From: Methanoculleus formosensis
GTDB taxonomy: Archaea; Halobacteriota; Methanomicrobia; Methanomicrobiales; Methanoculleaceae
Assembly: GCF_025384765.1 (NCBI RefSeq)
Contig: NZ_VHLL01000001.1
Location: 496,001-560,000, forward strand
Length of the DNA: 64,000 nt
Reading direction: 5' to 3'
Position 1 is the first letter of the stretch. Each line of letters opens with the position of its first letter. The notes beneath the pieces are model-generated. The model did no database searches, was not told where the DNA came from, and saw only the letters and a list, made by a program, of their open reading frames with translations. Below, piece by piece: positions 16,609 to 24,699 of this stretch. Position numbers and translations under genes: made by a program.

Positions 16609-16618
16609 CTTATATATA
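16609..16618. promoter_or_regulatory. Strong TATA box, possibly bidirectional
   Basis: CTTATATATA reads as a good TATA box on the plus strand, directing transcription into the GC-rich segment at 16640-16790. On the minus strand its complement sits about 50 bases before the thyA start and could drive that gene. Both uses are possible. Confidence 0.5.
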
Positions 16619-16639
16619 CGTGCTCCGGTGGTCTCCCCG

Positions 16640-16790
16640 CCGGGGGCGGTTGCCCGGGTGCGGGCATGGCGGGCACCCGGGCGGGTGCAGGGCGCGTGCG
16701 GCACCGCGGAGAGTAAGCGCGGCAGGGTCGCGCAGGGAGCGCTGCCGGGGCCGGGGGCTCCCGCTAATCCGCGGAGTAAGATTTTTATCC
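16640..16790 (+). ncRNA. Candidate structured small RNA (H/ACA-like?)
   Basis: Between a TATA box (16609-16618) and a T-run (ATTTTTATC near 16780-16789) lies a very GC-rich, non-coding segment. It contains a perfect 10-base-pair stem, 16652-16661 with 16673-16682, around an 11-base loop. After each of two hairpin regions comes a near-identical CCGCGGAG(AG)TAAG, at about 16704-16717 and 16770-16781. The first includes AGAGTA, which fits an ANANNA box. Two hairpins each followed by such a box is the plan of H/ACA guide RNAs, but no kink-turn or clear ACA was verified. Confidence 0.35.
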
Positions 16791-16906
16791 TCGCGTATCT
16801 ATGGACTCCGGTGATCCGGGAATGAAGCGTGATCCTGACGTATTCGGGGCGTTTTCCAGTATTGTGGTGCCTTTCGGGGGCGTCGGACACCCGGTCGACC
16901 ACAAAG

Positions 16907-17040
16907 GATATATTAAGTGTTCCACAAATATTGTGACATATTCCGTGAATCGGAGTATAGAGCGTGGTGAACCCGTATTCGACGTCTGTCGAGTACCTCG
17001 CGTTCACACTCCCTCATGTCATCACAAATGGAGGTATAGT
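16907..17040 (+). promoter_or_regulatory. S-layer gene promoter and long leader
   Basis: GATATATTAA at 16907-16916 is the nearest TATA box; the transcript should start near 16938 and carry a leader of about 100 bases. A strong GGAGGT ribosome binding site at about 17030-17035 precedes ATG 17041. This site fixes the start, because the frame is open from 16801 but that part precedes the TATA box. Confidence 0.6.
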
Positions 17041-19362
17041 ATGAAGAGTATGACAAAACTGATGGTGGTCGCCATGATCCTCGCGGCTGCGCTGGTCGTT
17101 GCACCGGCTGCGGCGGCGCGGAATGTTACTGACGGCACAACCATCTATGTGGGTGAAGAAAACCTCAACCTGACAGGTGTATTTAATCCTGGAGCAGGTG
17201 TAACAAGTGGTGTTCTGGTTTATGCTCCTGGTGAGTCTAATCAGAAGATCATGTCGGTATACAGCATTATCGACTACGATCTGCTCGAAGCCGATGTTGG
17301 AAGCACGACCGGACTCTGGTATGCTTACAATTCCTCTAGCGATGTCGCCAAGGATGGGGCTGGAGCCGCGGGTACCGTCCAGATCCAGAACCCCTCGAAG
17401 AACCTTCGCGTCCTGCTGGGATCCAGCGGTACCACGTCCGTTGACGGCCAGCGTGTAACCGGGACGCAGTCCATCCGGTTCCGGATTGACAGCAACCTCG
17501 GAGATCTCGCAGTTGGCGCCCCTGCCGGCTACGCCAACATGACGGTCCGTGTTACCACACCCGGCGGCGGTACTGTGGAGGTCATCGATGGCGTTCCCCT
17601 CAGTGTGAACGTTACCACCCGGCCGAGTGAGACCGCTGCGATCCCTATGGCGAACCTCACATTCGGCACCTACACCGCCCGTGCGGTCTGGGGCAGCGGC
17701 ACTGCTGATCTTGGGGACACCAATGCTGTGACCTTCGAGGTTGTCTCGGGATCCGTTGCCATTACGGCCAAGCAGGACACGGTTGTTCGCAACAACGCTA
17801 TCGCCGTGGACATTACCGGCGAGTCGGAGATGTACTACTGGGTGAACGTTACAACAACCGGCAACATCGCCCCGGCGCTCAGACCTTCCCAGACTGGCGT
17901 TCAGCCTTTGAGTCCTGATGAATTCCATGCGTTCGTAAAGACCACTGCAGCTGGCACCCGGACCTTGGAGTTTACCACCAACGCCTCGACTGAGGCCAAG
18001 ACCTACACCTTCGAAGTCAGTGGTCCCTTCAACGCGGCTGGTGCTGCGATCGGTCAAACCCAGGATGACAGCGTTAAGGTGAGAGTTGAGAAAGGCGCCG
18101 TCACCATCACGACGTCCGGTACCGGTGTCTACTACATCGGTGAGGAGGTTACCCTATCCGGTACCAACACCGACAACAAGAAGGTTTACCTCTTCATGAC
18201 CGGTCCGAACCTCCCTGGCAACGGTGTCAACCTTGAGGACGTCACGAAGCCGGTTGCAACCGGTGTTAAGACCAACTTCACCGAAGTGGATGTGAAGGCT
18301 GACGATACCTGGTCCTGGAAGTGGGACACCTCTAAGGCCAAAGTCGATGCCGGCAGTTACACAATCTACGCGGTCTCAGATGTTAAGGCCAAGGACAAGA
18401 TCTCCGAAGCCAAGTATGCCACCGCTTCCGTATCGCTCAGATCCGGGTTCATCACCGCGACCACGAGCGGTGCCACTGTTGCAAAGGGGAACGACCTGAC
18501 GCTCTCCGGAACCGCACAGGGCAACCCTGGGAATGTGTTCGTCTGGATCTTCGGCAAGAACTACTACGGTGCCAACGATGGCCAGCTGAATGTGCTGTCC
18601 CCATCCGTTGAGTCCGACGGCACCTTCGAGGAAGAGATCTCAACCGATCAGCTCGCTGCAGGCCAGTACTTCGTCATAGTCCAGCACCCGATGGGCGTTA
18701 CTACTGTTGGTAATGCAGGATCACTCACCTGGACCCCCGCTGGATCGGTCTCGGCTCCGAGCATGAACCCTGTGACGATCACCAACCTGCAGGCACCAGC
18801 CGCGGCATCCGCGCTGATCGACATTCTCGATTCCCCGAACATTCCGGACACCTACGTGAAGCTCACGTTTGTCATCGAAGAACCCCAGCTCTTCATTGAT
18901 GCGATCGGTGACAAGGCTGCGGGCAGCAAGTTCACGATCACCGGCACGACCAACCTCGCTGTCGGCGACACGCTGAACATCGAGGTCACCTCCGCTGCGT
19001 TCCAGCCCGGCCAGAAGACCGAGGCTTCCGCCTTCTCCGGTGTCGGCGGCACTGCGGTCATCCAGCAGGGTGACGGCGCGAACACCTGGTCGTTCGAGGT
19101 TGACGGTGCGAGCTTCAAGCCCGACCAGTACATCGTCAAGGTCGAGTCCATCGAGACCGACACGACCGCGACCGCGGCCTTCAACGTAGTCGAGGCAGTC
19201 CCGACGACTCAGGCTACCCCGACCGCGACCGCGACCGGTGAGGTCACCCCGACCGCTACCACGACCACTGAAGCTACCCCCACCCAGTCCCCAGGGTTCG
19301 GAGCACTCCTTGCTCTGGCCGGCCTTGGTGCGGTTGCCTTCCTGGTCCTGCGTCGGGACTAA
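17041..19362 (+). CDS. S-layer protein with PGF-type C-terminal sorting signal
   Basis: A 773-residue secreted protein. It has a signal peptide (MKSMTKLMVVAMILAAALVV to AAAARN), an N-terminal S-layer region of the DUF3821 kind, and at least two Ig-like modules in the second half. One module contains GEEVTLSGTNTDNKKVYLF, TGPNLPG and AGSYTIYAVSDVK. A Thr-rich stretch (TPTATATGEVTPTATTTT) and the C-terminal anchor SPGFGALLALAGLGAVAFL-x-LRRD follow, which is the archaeosortase A target layout. Codon choice is strongly biased, fitting high expression. It probably forms the main surface lattice. A single-module relative lies at 60369. Confidence 0.88.
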   Translation: MKSMTKLMVVAMILAAALVVAPAAAARNVTDGTTIYVGEENLNLTGVFNPGAGVTSGVLVYAPGESNQKIMSVYSIIDYDLLEADVGSTTGLWYAYNSSSDVAKDGAGAAGTVQIQNPSKNLRVLLGSSGTTSVDGQRVTGTQSIRFRIDSNLGDLAVGAPAGYANMTVRVTTPGGGTVEVIDGVPLSVNVTTRPSETAAIPMANLTFGTYTARAVWGSGTADLGDTNAVTFEVVSGSVAITAKQDTVVRNNAIAVDITGESEMYYWVNVTTTGNIAPALRPSQTGVQPLSPDEFHAFVKTTAAGTRTLEFTTNASTEAKTYTFEVSGPFNAAGAAIGQTQDDSVKVRVEKGAVTITTSGTGVYYIGEEVTLSGTNTDNKKVYLFMTGPNLPGNGVNLEDVTKPVATGVKTNFTEVDVKADDTWSWKWDTSKAKVDAGSYTIYAVSDVKAKDKISEAKYATASVSLRSGFITATTSGATVAKGNDLTLSGTAQGNPGNVFVWIFGKNYYGANDGQLNVLSPSVESDGTFEEEISTDQLAAGQYFVIVQHPMGVTTVGNAGSLTWTPAGSVSAPSMNPVTITNLQAPAAASALIDILDSPNIPDTYVKLTFVIEEPQLFIDAIGDKAAGSKFTITGTTNLAVGDTLNIEVTSAAFQPGQKTEASAFSGVGGTAVIQQGDGANTWSFEVDGASFKPDQYIVKVESIETDTTATAAFNVVEAVPTTQATPTATATGEVTPTATTTTEATPTQSPGFGALLALAGLGAVAFLVLRRD

Positions 19363-19830
19363 ACCCTAAACAACCCTATTTTTTATTCAAGTCGGTTTTA
19401 TTGAGCGTCATTTCGGGTATGGGACAGGATGTCAGGCTGTTCGTCCTGGGCCCAAGGTCCTTTTGAATCCCCCGGGCTTCACCCTGAAAAGCACCGAAGA
19501 GAGACCCGATTGTCATGGGCTTAACCTGTGTTTTGCCGCCTTCCGGTCAGGATTTGCGGGAGCTAACTCATCCGGATGAATGATGGGGCTGAGGATCAGC
19601 ATACTCCCCTCGCTGCCTGATGGGCATTTCACCGTATCTGTGTGGATCCGTGCAGAGCGCCACCTCACGCGAAGCCGCGAAAAACGCGAAGGACGGAACG
19701 TCCGGAACTTGAGGTGCCACCAGCCGCGTGAGCTGATGGGGTGCTACGTGAAACATTGGATGAAAAATAATCCACCCGGGAAAATCCTTATATCCCCTGC
19801 TTCATAAGATCGATGCAGGAGAGGGTTTGA
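19363..19830. other. Intergenic region after the S-layer gene
   Basis: A TATTTTTTATT run at about 19377-19388 is the likely S-layer terminator. A small hairpin, GGACG-GAA-CGTCC, occurs near 19690-19702. CCTTATATCCCC near 19785-19796 is the probable TATA box of the MNT/HEPN operon. No gene could be supported in the remaining sequence. Confidence 0.4.
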
Positions 19831-20121
19831 ATGGGTCTGCATGCGGAACTGCTCGAACGAAAAGGTGAGATCCTCGAGATCGCAGCCAGACATGGTGCCC
19901 GCAGGGTCAGAGTCTTTGGATCGGTGGTTCGGGGTGAGGAGACCCCGGCAAGCGACCTCGACCTCCTCGTCGAGTTCGAGCCCGGAAGGAGCCTCCTTGA
20001 CCACATTGCCCTCGCCCAGGATCTGCAAGACCTGCTTGGCCGTGATGTCGACGTGGTGACCGAGAAAGGACTGCACTGGTATATCAGGGATCGCGTCTGC
20101 CGGGAGGCCGTGCCGCTGTGA
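19831..20121 (+). CDS. MntA-like minimal nucleotidyltransferase (antitoxin)
   Basis: The 96-residue protein has the polymerase-beta-like nucleotidyltransferase motif FGSVVRGEETPASDLDLLVE (GSxxRG and the catalytic DxD), followed by LLGRDVDVVTEKGL. In MntA/HepT pairs this enzyme AMPylates and silences the HEPN toxin. A GGAGAGGG ribosome binding site lies 7 bases before the ATG. The stop overlaps the HEPN start as GTGA. Confidence 0.9.
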   Translation: MGLHAELLERKGEILEIAARHGARRVRVFGSVVRGEETPASDLDLLVEFEPGRSLLDHIALAQDLQDLLGRDVDVVTEKGLHWYIRDRVCREAVPL

Positions 20122-20459
20122 GTGACGACTGCCTCTATCTCATCCATATCCTCGAGTCGATAGAGCGGATTGAGGATTATACGCGAGAAGGGCGAGACGT
20201 GTTCATGAACTCTCCGATGGCGCAGGATGCAGTGATACGAAACTTTGAGATCATCGGCGAGGCTGTGAAGCAGATCCCGGAATTCTTGAAGAAAAAGTGT
20301 CCGGATGTCCCGTGGCGCCGGATCGCCGGTCTCTGGGATGTCTTGATCCACCAGTACATGAGCGTGGATTTGGAGGCCGTTTGGGCTATCGTTGGAGATG
20401 ATCTCCCTGGATTCAAACAGGCAGTCACGGAGATCCTTGCTGGAATGCAGGACCGCTGA
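20118..20459 (+). CDS. HepT-like HEPN protein with altered RNase motif
   Basis: A 113-residue DUF86/HEPN protein that starts with GTG overlapping the mntA stop. The family hallmark near the middle is RxxxxHxY, normally in a context like GLRDVLIHQY. Here it reads GLWDVLIHQY: the catalytic Arg is Trp (codon TGG, one base from CGG), while the His and Tyr are kept. The rest is typical (YLIHILESIERIEDY, VIRNFEIIGEAVKQIP). The RNase toxin may be inactive, or the locus may be in decay. Confidence 0.87.
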   Translation: MSDDCLYLIHILESIERIEDYTREGRDVFMNSPMAQDAVIRNFEIIGEAVKQIPEFLKKKCPDVPWRRIAGLWDVLIHQYMSVDLEAVWAIVGDDLPGFKQAVTEILAGMQDR

Positions 20460-20657
20460 ACGATACCTTCAAACTGGATGATCTCGTGATCGGGACTGGC
20501 ACCGCCAGGGGCGACTGAGCCGGTCCCGATGTCGCTGACCGGGAACACGAGGGAAATGAGGGCGGCACCAACCGCGGTCCGCCGGGGCGATGGCGGCGAA
20601 AGATAACGTGGCGAAGAAGAGATCCGCCTATCCGGGCACCCGGGAACGGGTGCAGCC

Positions 20658-20867
20658 TCAGGCGCGGTTTTCCTTCTTCCGGCGCTCCAGGATACCTGCA
20701 GCAACCGTGTCGAGATCCTTCTCAAGCCAGGTTTTGCGCTCTCTGGTGTAATCCCCGCTACCATGGGAATAACTCTGGATAAACCGTATCGCATCTGCAG
20801 GTCCGAGATTCTTCACCAGCACTTCGAACCCCCGGATCCTGATCTCATTGAGCGTCTTTACTTCCAC
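20658..20867 (-). CDS. Small protein paired with PIN toxin (possible antitoxin)
   Basis: A 69-residue charged protein (MEVKTLNEIRIRGFEVLVKN, LGPADAIRFIQSYSHG, then a basic DYTRERKTWLEKDL). Its start overlaps the end of the upstream PIN-domain gene by 23 bases, so the two are translated together. I do not recognise a DNA-binding motif, and the order toxin-then-partner is the reverse of most VapBC pairs. An antitoxin role is inferred from context. Confidence 0.6.
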   Translation of the reverse strand: MEVKTLNEIRIRGFEVLVKNLGPADAIRFIQSYSHGSGDYTRERKTWLEKDLDTVAAGILERRKKENRA

Positions 20868-21303
20868 AGATTGTCACCTCCATGAGCCACTGCACAGGGT
20901 TGTATACCTTGGTAGAGATCTTATCCGCATGATTCATAATAACTTTGATGAGTGCATCGTCGGTTGTAAGAAACACAGCACCTACACTCTCGGCAGTTGC
21001 GAGGTGTAGAGCATCGAATGCATCAATGCCTATCTCGTTGAATGTCCGGGCGCGATCCGTGGTCGCTTCATCGATCATAACTGGTCCCTGTGTAAACTGG
21101 AGAAGACCTTCGACCGACCTCCTCCTCTCTTCGTCTGGAATTCTGGCTATTTCATATCCGATGATTTCGCTCCCAATTAACTCCCAGCCTTCCATACCCC
21201 CATTAAGGATTGCGATCACGGCTTCTGCCTCTATCCTGATGCGGTTAAATCTTTGGTCGTCAAAAGGGCGGCACAGGCAGCAAACGTCCAAATAAACCTT
21301 CAT
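20845..21303 (-). CDS. PIN-domain ribonuclease (VapC-like toxin)
   Basis: The 152-residue protein shows PIN-domain features: an N-terminal YLDVCCLCRPFDD with the first catalytic Asp, AFDALHLATAESVGA, and a C-terminal FLTTDDALIK with the last acidic pair. This branch contains the CLCRPFDDQ motif typical of archaeal PIN proteins. The start is set at ATG 21303; a GTG two codons upstream is also possible. PIN toxins cut tRNA or rRNA. It forms a two-gene unit with the 69-residue protein downstream. Confidence 0.8.
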   Translation of the reverse strand: MKVYLDVCCLCRPFDDQRFNRIRIEAEAVIAILNGGMEGWELIGSEIIGYEIARIPDEERRRSVEGLLQFTQGPVMIDEATTDRARTFNEIGIDAFDALHLATAESVGAVFLTTDDALIKVIMNHADKISTKVYNPVQWLMEVTICGSKDAQ

Positions 21304-21478
21304 ATACACGTCCTAACGTTGAATTGTTCTTTCCTCTCGATAAATATTCACCCTGGTATTCAACAGTCACCCTACAACCTGCTACACACTTCGTCGCTGG
21401 AGAAGTGATCGGCACTCCCCGATCACCCGTCCTTAAGTAGTACAACACCTCAATCTCAATCAGGATGGGATTACGCAG

Positions 21479-23002
21479 ATGAAACTGACCGTGAAACTAC
21501 TCGACATCGCAAACCGGGGGGTTCTCCTCCACAGCACCGACGCCAGGAACATGCGGGTCCGCGACGGCGACCGCGTTCTGGTCGCCGACGAGGCGACCGG
21601 AAAGACCGCCCAGGCCCACGTCGACACCACCGGCTCGCTCATCGAGCCGGGTGTCATCGGGGTCTACCGCCCGCTGAACGCGACGCTTGCCGTCGATGAA
21701 GGGACCGTTGTCGTTGTCCGGAGTGCCGAGCGGCCGGCATCCCTCCGGCACATCAAGAAGAAGATGGACGGCGGCCGGTTCACCAAGGACGAGACCGTGG
21801 ATATCGTCAGGGATATCGTCGACGACATCCTCTCGCCCGGCGAGATCACCGCCTACGTCACCGCGTCGTACATCAACGGCCTCGACATGGACGAGGTGGA
21901 GTATCTGACGAGGGCCACGGTCGAGACCGGGGAGCGCCTCCACTTCACCCGGCACCCCATCGTCGACAAGCACTCAATCGGGGGCGTGCCCGGGAACAAG
22001 ATCACCCTCCTGATCGCGCCGATCATCGCCGCGAGCGGCCTTTTGATCCCGAAGACCAGTTCCCGCGCCATCACCGGCGCCGGCGGGACCGCCGACCTCA
22101 TGGAAGTTCTCGCGCCGGTCTCATTCACGGCGACCGAGGTGCAGCAGATGACCGAGAAGGTCGGCGGTGTCATCGTCTGGGGCGGCGCCACGAACATCGC
22201 CCCCGCCGACGACAAGATCATCACCTACGAGTACCCGCTCCGGATCGACGCCCGGGGCCAGATGATCGCGAGCGTCATGGCGAAGAAGTTTGCCGTCGGC
22301 GCCGACCTCGTGGTCATCGACATCCCGGTCGGTCGCAACACCAAGATCCCGGACCCCCAGGAAGGCCGGAAACTCGCCCGGGAGTTCATCGAGATCGGGG
22401 AACGGCTCGGCATGCGGGTCGAGTGCGCGCTCAGTTATGGGGAGTCGCTCGTCGGCCACACCATCGGCCCCAACCTCGAGGTGCGTGAAGCCCTCGCCGT
22501 CCTCGAAGGCGCGACCGAACCGAGTTCCCTGGTCCAGAAGAGCCTCTCGCTCTCCGGGATTGCGCTCGAGATGGCCGGGAAGGCCGCACAGGGGCAGGGG
22601 TACCAGGCAGCCGCAGAGTTACTCCGGAGCGGCAAGGCGCTCGAGAAGATGCGGCAGATCATCGAGATCCAGGGCGGTGATCCGACCGTGAAGGCCGAGG
22701 ATATCGTTCCGGGCGAGTACCGGTTCGATGTCCGGGCGCCGCAGGACGGCTACGTCATCGAACTGAACAACAGCGCGCTCGTCACGCTCGCCCGGCTCGC
22801 GGGCTCCCCCTACGATCACGGCGCGGGGCTCGAGATCCACGCAAAGAAGGGGACCCGGGTCAAGAAGGGCGACCCCATCTTCACCATCTACGCCGAGCGG
22901 GAATGGCGGCTCGAACGTGCGATCGAGGTCGGCCGGACGCTGATGCCGGTGGTTGTGGAAGGTATGGTACTTGAACGTATCCCTCACGAGCGCTGGGTGT
23001 AA
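21479..23002 (+). CDS. deoA: AMP phosphorylase (DeoA-type)
   Basis: The 507-residue protein belongs to the archaeal AMP phosphorylase branch of the thymidine phosphorylase family. It has an archaea-specific N-terminal domain of about 85 residues ([20 protein letters not shown]). The catalytic core follows with [38 protein letters not shown] and [13 protein letters not shown]. The C-terminal part is [20 protein letters not shown]. The enzyme converts AMP and phosphate to adenine and ribose-1,5-bisphosphate in the nucleoside pathway that ends in type III RubisCO; neither R15P isomerase nor RubisCO lies in the window. Length fits the family. Confidence 0.94.
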   Translation: MKLTVKLLDIANRGVLLHSTDARNMRVRDGDRVLVADEATGKTAQAHVDTTGSLIEPGVIGVYRPLNATLAVDEGTVVVVRSAERPASLRHIKKKMDGGRFTKDETVDIVRDIVDDILSPGEITAYVTASYINGLDMDEVEYLTRATVETGERLHFTRHPIVDKHSIGGVPGNKITLLIAPIIAASGLLIPKTSSRAITGAGGTADLMEVLAPVSFTATEVQQMTEKVGGVIVWGGATNIAPADDKIITYEYPLRIDARGQMIASVMAKKFAVGADLVVIDIPVGRNTKIPDPQEGRKLAREFIEIGERLGMRVECALSYGESLVGHTIGPNLEVREALAVLEGATEPSSLVQKSLSLSGIALEMAGKAAQGQGYQAAAELLRSGKALEKMRQIIEIQGGDPTVKAEDIVPGEYRFDVRAPQDGYVIELNNSALVTLARLAGSPYDHGAGLEIHAKKGTRVKKGDPIFTIYAEREWRLERAIEVGRTLMPVVVEGMVLERIPHERWV

Positions 23003-23042
23003 ACCGATGCACTCAAATTTTTTGCCGCAATAATACTCCTTC

Positions 23043-24437
23043 ATGAAGAAAAGCCGTCTCGTCATAGCCCTTCTGATCTCCTGCGTCCTTCTCTGCTGCA
23101 CGGCGCAGGCGGTCACCCTGCGCATCAACGTGGTCGACGATAAGACCAATGACGCGCTTGCCGATGCCTCGATATACATCGATGGTGACTACGTGGGAAG
23201 CACCAACTCGGTTGGAACCTACTCCTATGTCCATTCCGGGAAGAAGGACCTCTACCTGAAGGTTGTCCGGAAAGGCTACCGGAACTGGGTGGAATACGTC
23301 GACTACGATGCAACCCGCGTCAATGTCGATATGATCCGGGAGGACGCGACCCTCACGTTCGAACTCTACGATGCGGGCACCTTGAAACCGATCGTAGGCG
23401 GCGTGGTGCGCGTTACGGGTACCGACTACTCCGACTCTGAAGTCACCGGCAGCAGCGGGAGCGTGAACTTCCCGGTGAAGGCGAATGAGTTGTACAACGC
23501 CGAGATCCGCGCGTCGGGATACCATGACCTCTCGAAGACCGTGCAGATGGAGAGCGGCGGCAGAACCGTCCAGTGCCTCCTCTTCTCTAATGACATCCTG
23601 GGCGTCCAGGTGCTGGACGCCGAGACCTTCACCCCGCTCAAGGGCGCGGAGGTGTACATCGACAACGCGCGCGCCGGGGAGACCGACGCCGACGGCAGGC
23701 TACAGCTCCACCTGGAGCGAGCGAAGCGGTACTCATTCAGGGTGACGGCGCCCGATTACCAGCCCTACCAGGAGAGCCGCTACCTCGAGGTGGACAATGT
23801 CTTCCTCCCGGTACGCCTCTCGAAGTCGGAATACCCCGTCTCGATAACGGTCTTCAACGAGGCGACGAAGCCGGTCGAAGGGGCCGAGATCTATCTCAAC
23901 GGGACACTGCAGGGCAAGACCAGCCAGTATGGCAGGTTCACGCTCTCCAACATCCATGCAGGTGCCTACGAGATTGTGGTGCGGGCGCCCGGTTACGCGG
24001 CCTGGAGCGAGACGCGCCAGATCACCGGGCAGGGCGAGGATATCGTCGCAGAACTCGGTTACGACCGGGCGAGCGTGACCGTCCGCGCAGAAGACCCCGA
24101 CAGGAACCCGGTTGTAGGCGCGGTCGTCGTCATCGACGGCCAGGTTGCCGGGGTGACCGACAGCCTGGGACACCTCAAGACGCCGCTCGTCACGAACAAG
24201 GTGCATGCCGTCGCCGCCAGCCGTGAGGGTTACCGGAACATCTCGGTCGATGCCGATATCCCGCTCGGCATAACCGAACTCACCATCCCGCTGGTCATGG
24301 AGAAGGATTTCAACGTCTGGGTGCTCGTGGCCGGCGTCGGTGTTGTTGCCGTGCTTCTCCTTGCGGCGGTCATGGTCGTGCGGCACAGGCGGGCGGGGCG
24401 GAACCGGGGCAGGCCACGCCGCCCGGACAGCCTGTAA
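23043..24437 (+). CDS. Surface protein with carboxypeptidase-regulatory-like repeats
   Basis: The 464-residue protein has a signal peptide (MKKSRLVIALLISCVLLCCT), then about five beta-sandwich repeats of the carboxypeptidase-D regulatory type. Each repeat ends in a glycine-aromatic pattern such as VVRKGYRNWVEY, EIRASGYHDL, RVTAPDYQPY, VVRAPGYAAW and ASREGYRNI. A single C-terminal membrane helix (VWVLVAGVGVVAVLLLAAVM) and a very basic cytoplasmic tail (RHRRAGRNRGRPRR) follow. It is an anchored extracellular stalk. No enzyme domain is visible. It opens a block of cell-surface genes that continues to 31.5 kb. Confidence 0.82.
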   Translation: MKKSRLVIALLISCVLLCCTAQAVTLRINVVDDKTNDALADASIYIDGDYVGSTNSVGTYSYVHSGKKDLYLKVVRKGYRNWVEYVDYDATRVNVDMIREDATLTFELYDAGTLKPIVGGVVRVTGTDYSDSEVTGSSGSVNFPVKANELYNAEIRASGYHDLSKTVQMESGGRTVQCLLFSNDILGVQVLDAETFTPLKGAEVYIDNARAGETDADGRLQLHLERAKRYSFRVTAPDYQPYQESRYLEVDNVFLPVRLSKSEYPVSITVFNEATKPVEGAEIYLNGTLQGKTSQYGRFTLSNIHAGAYEIVVRAPGYAAWSETRQITGQGEDIVAELGYDRASVTVRAEDPDRNPVVGAVVVIDGQVAGVTDSLGHLKTPLVTNKVHAVAASREGYRNISVDADIPLGITELTIPLVMEKDFNVWVLVAGVGVVAVLLLAAVMVVRHRRAGRNRGRPRRPDSL

Positions 24438-24699
24438 CCTCCATCTATTTTTCTTCGCGGGGTCGGGTCTCCGGGGATATCTTTTTCCGGGCCCGGCGAC
24501 CGGATCGGTTCTAGAAGGAAAGATCGTTCTCTGTTCCGGAGAATCAACGCCGGTTCATTCAGACCCCTGGCGGTGTGTGGAAAATATGTTTGATTTGAGC
24601 AGATATTATTGTCTGATCTGGAAAAGAGGCTTTCTTAGCCATCTATTGAATTAATAATATTTATAAGGGATAACGTGTCAGGGATACATACGGTGACGT

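Noticed and set aside
16801-17040. N-terminal extension of the S-layer protein
   Set aside because: The TATA box lies inside it and GGAGGT precedes ATG 17041, which begins a perfect signal peptide.
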